45,913 nucleotides of DNA from Nostoc sp. PA-18-2419 (GTDB lineage Bacteria > Cyanobacteriota > Cyanobacteriia > Cyanobacteriales > Nostocaceae), in contig NZ_SZNH01000002.1 of the NCBI RefSeq assembly GCF_005869855.1, positions 325,336 through 371,248 of the forward strand, given 5' to 3'. Each line of letters starts with the position of its first letter. Positions within the stretch are counted from its first letter, which is position 1. Below the pieces are notes generated by a model. It had not been told where the DNA came from, made no database searches, and was given only the letters and a program-made list of their open reading frames with translations. The position numbers were made by a program, and so were the translations under genes. Below are positions 44,901 through 45,913 of the stretch, in pieces.

Positions 44901-45913
44901 CTAACGGTCAATTGCGGTTAGGAGGCAGCAATATAGCCTTAAGTGGAAATTTGCAAACCGGAAATGACCCCAAATTTCAAGTACAAGCTAATTTAAACCA
45001 AACTAGAATCGAGCAACTCTTACAAGCATTTAATATCTTCGACTTTCAAGACTTCGGTAGTGGTTTGGAATCTCCGACCTTAGCCGGAGCAGAAGCACTC
45101 AGCACCACACCTGTGAGTTTACCAAATGCAGATTTGCAAACCCAGTTAGAGTATTTCTCCAAGATTGAAACATCCTTAGCACAACAAAAGCAGGCAGATA
45201 CCCAAAAAGTACCATCTCTACCCAGCCTTGCAGAATTAACAGGTGTTTTGAGTGGGGGAATTACAGCCAGTGGTTCCCTAAAATCTGGGCTGAATGCCGA
45301 CTTTAATTTCCAAGGTGATAATTGGCAATGGGGTCAATACTCGATTAATCAAGTTATTGCTAGAGGCGGTTTTGCAAATGGTGTAGTCACACTCTCACCG
45401 TTAAGTGTTGGTATCAATCAAGGATTAGTCGCTTTTTCTGGAGAGTTAGGAACCGAACAACTGTCTGGAAATTTGAATATAGCAAGTCTACCCCTGTCGC
45501 TTTTACAGCCTTTTATCGCAAAATACCCAATAGATGTTACCGGTCAACTAAATGCTACAGCTAATTTGCAAGGTAGTTTCAAAGACCCTAAAGTTAACGG
45601 CTCAGCATCCCTAGCTAATGGGACTTTAAATAAGCAAGCCGTACAAACAGCACAGGTAAAGTTTGACTATAACAATGCTCGCGTCAATTTTGATACTGCG
45701 TTGCTGTTGACTGGAACCCAACCTCTTGCAATTACAGGTAGCATCCCCGCTCCCTTACCTTTTGTGGCAGTAAAACCAGATAGTAATCAAATCAGCATTA
45801 ACGCCAAGGTAAATAATGAAGGCTTGTCACTGTTAAATGTATTTACTAACAATCAAGTTAGTTGGATAAATGGTGAAGGTGAAGTCGATGTTAACGTTCA
45901 AGGTACTTTAAAC
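41981..45913 (+). CDS. TamB-like giant envelope protein, 3'-truncated by the window
   Basis: The frame is open from ATG 41981 to the last base (1311 codons, no stop), so the C-terminal DUF490/TamB domain would lie beyond the window. A basic cytoplasmic start is followed by one membrane helix (about 24-45, LVLGIISLGGIAAGVWW). The remainder is a long series of beta-strand repeats, with recurring G-x-ANA/G-x-I-xxSGTL patterns (ARISGTLGNLRTTVQL, NATANLQGSFKDPKVNGSA). This is typical of AsmA/TamB-type lipid-transfer and outer-membrane assembly proteins. Many cyanobacteria carry one such protein of about 1800 residues. No tamA/BamA-like gene is in the window. The start is preceded by AGTAACGAAA, without a strong Shine-Dalgarno. 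Confidence 0.9.
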   Translation, partial: MTSSPNPGNDQEPRNRRLNLLILKRAGLVLGIISLGGIAAGVWWARNYVYQDLAPLVEQNLEQLLGRPIKLGRVESFSVSSLRFASLAIPATPTDADQLTAKAVDVQFSLLEVILTRKLPLNVTLVQPNIFIQQDRDGRWVTAQVKSGEGKGAIQTELQTLEIVDGNVELLPASAPTKPKGSVVINQFGAIAKFLPENKGAGYEINGQLTRGGAVKISGETQFKPQLTNLKVVAQSLQASDITRLIELPIALQAGQIDADLGVEIPSNASQIAITGTATPKQVTAQIENLPQKFVNSNGKITFQGQTIALNNLTANFGKVPIIANGAVNTQTGFNILAQVKPVTAKNLLETLKINSPVVATGEVQANIKLLGSLQQPVLSGSANNTKPIQVDRIQFKTVNTDFRLNVSKKTSQITVSNLKLVPVAGGEITGGGQAVLNDKVKFNIKADGISGDVLARSYGLTPPISVGNVSAKAEITGSLGKQPLALNVSSVQVRPPAGGQILGSGQIQLAPQGNVLFNIQAQNLPGDALVNTNNTSSSLKIGTISANARISGTLGNLRTTVQLQAPTASYPTSGQVVIAQQGQNIRLPSAVFNVLGGRITATGRLAQQRWQAFVNAQKLQLNRLQQIPPQFQGVLSNAALNLSGTTTSFQPSNIQATGQANLNVAGGTVNLRNINLDGGRWQTVANTSQIQLNRFSPQLRGRLSSNVKLTGTTESFQLADIRAAGQIRASQGLAQLAQPVTAQFLWNGQQIIVERATTPGAVARGAIAVQLPQTGTPQIAGFDFNVIAENFNLKNTGFKVPGDIALAGLVDFNGQVTGTLETPQATGNIRLRNFNVSNLAFDPVLTGDVNFQGGQGARLQLAGKQDRIAVNLGADYRPTSFLVKRGGAVTTGTTEGDNLIINAQQFPIALVGSFLPDNRLKPLAGQLSGNLVVNLNNYAIAGDVAIANPRVARVRADEFRGNINYADGAASLTNGQLRLGGSNIALSGNLQTGNDPKFQVQANLNQTRIEQLLQAFNIFDFQDFGSGLESPTLAGAEALSTTPVSLPNADLQTQLEYFSKIETSLAQQKQADTQKVPSLPSLAELTGVLSGGITASGSLKSGLNADFNFQGDNWQWGQYSINQVIARGGFANGVVTLSPLSVGINQGLVAFSGELGTEQLSGNLNIASLPLSLLQPFIAKYPIDVTGQLNATANLQGSFKDPKVNGSASLANGTLNKQAVQTAQVKFDYNNARVNFDTALLLTGTQPLAITGSIPAPLPFVAVKPDSNQISINAKVNNEGLSLLNVFTNNQVSWINGEGEVDVNVQGTLN

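Overview
The window comes from a heterocyst-forming filamentous cyanobacterium (Nostocales). HIP1 octamers (GCGATCGC, e.g. 3985-3992 and 8210-8217) are frequent, heptanucleotide STRR-type repeats occur between genes, an RpaA-type regulator is present, and the core is a heterocyst glycolipid (hgl) locus whose gene order matches what I recall of the Anabaena PCC 7120 all5341-all5359 region. The genus cannot be fixed from sequence alone.

Left flank (1-7.5 kb): the tail of an unknown gene, glycogen branching enzyme glgB, a membrane-anchored hypothetical protein, a putative PD-(D/E)XK nuclease-fold protein, the response regulator rpaA divergent from an alpha/beta hydrolase, and two small conserved-looking ORFs, one a 55-residue two-helix membrane protein.

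Core (8.3-37.3 kb): hetI (phosphopantetheinyl transferase) faces a short-chain dehydrogenase in the usual hetN position. Then, on the minus strand and transcribed in the order hglE-hglD-hglC-hglA-hglB, comes a PUFA-synthase-like polyketide synthase. HglE carries KS-AT-ACP-ACP plus a structural half-ketoreductase, HglD the catalytic ketoreductase plus dehydratase, HglC KS plus chain-length-factor plus AT, HglA a PfaD-like enoyl reductase, and HglB an ACP plus thioester reductase. HetI should activate the carrier domains and HglB should release the chain as a long fatty alcohol. Across a roughly 2 kb AT-rich divergent spacer lies a plus-strand export and glycosylation block: DevB-like and DevC-like exporter subunits without a DevA ATPase, a sugar epimerase-like SDR, a GT2, a secreted DUF2141 protein, a membrane GT2/21 and a GT4 that fits HglT. 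Together these genes would build, glycosylate and export the oxygen-barrier glycolipids of the heterocyst envelope.

Right flank (37.5-45.9 kb): a complete efeUOB-type iron uptake operon (FTR1 permease, EfeO lipoprotein, Tat-exported DyP peroxidase), a DUF2085 membrane protein, and the first 1311 codons of a giant TamB-like protein running off the end.

Most notable: a ketoreductase split between two genes at the boundary of its two subdomains; a chain-length-factor KS with Glu in place of Cys; the loss of the RGSGR peptide in the hetN-position SDR; homopolymer A tracts and tandem repeats inside hglE; an apparently frameshifted small gene upstream of hglE; and a 36-bp tandem repeat whose palindromic stems show compensatory changes.
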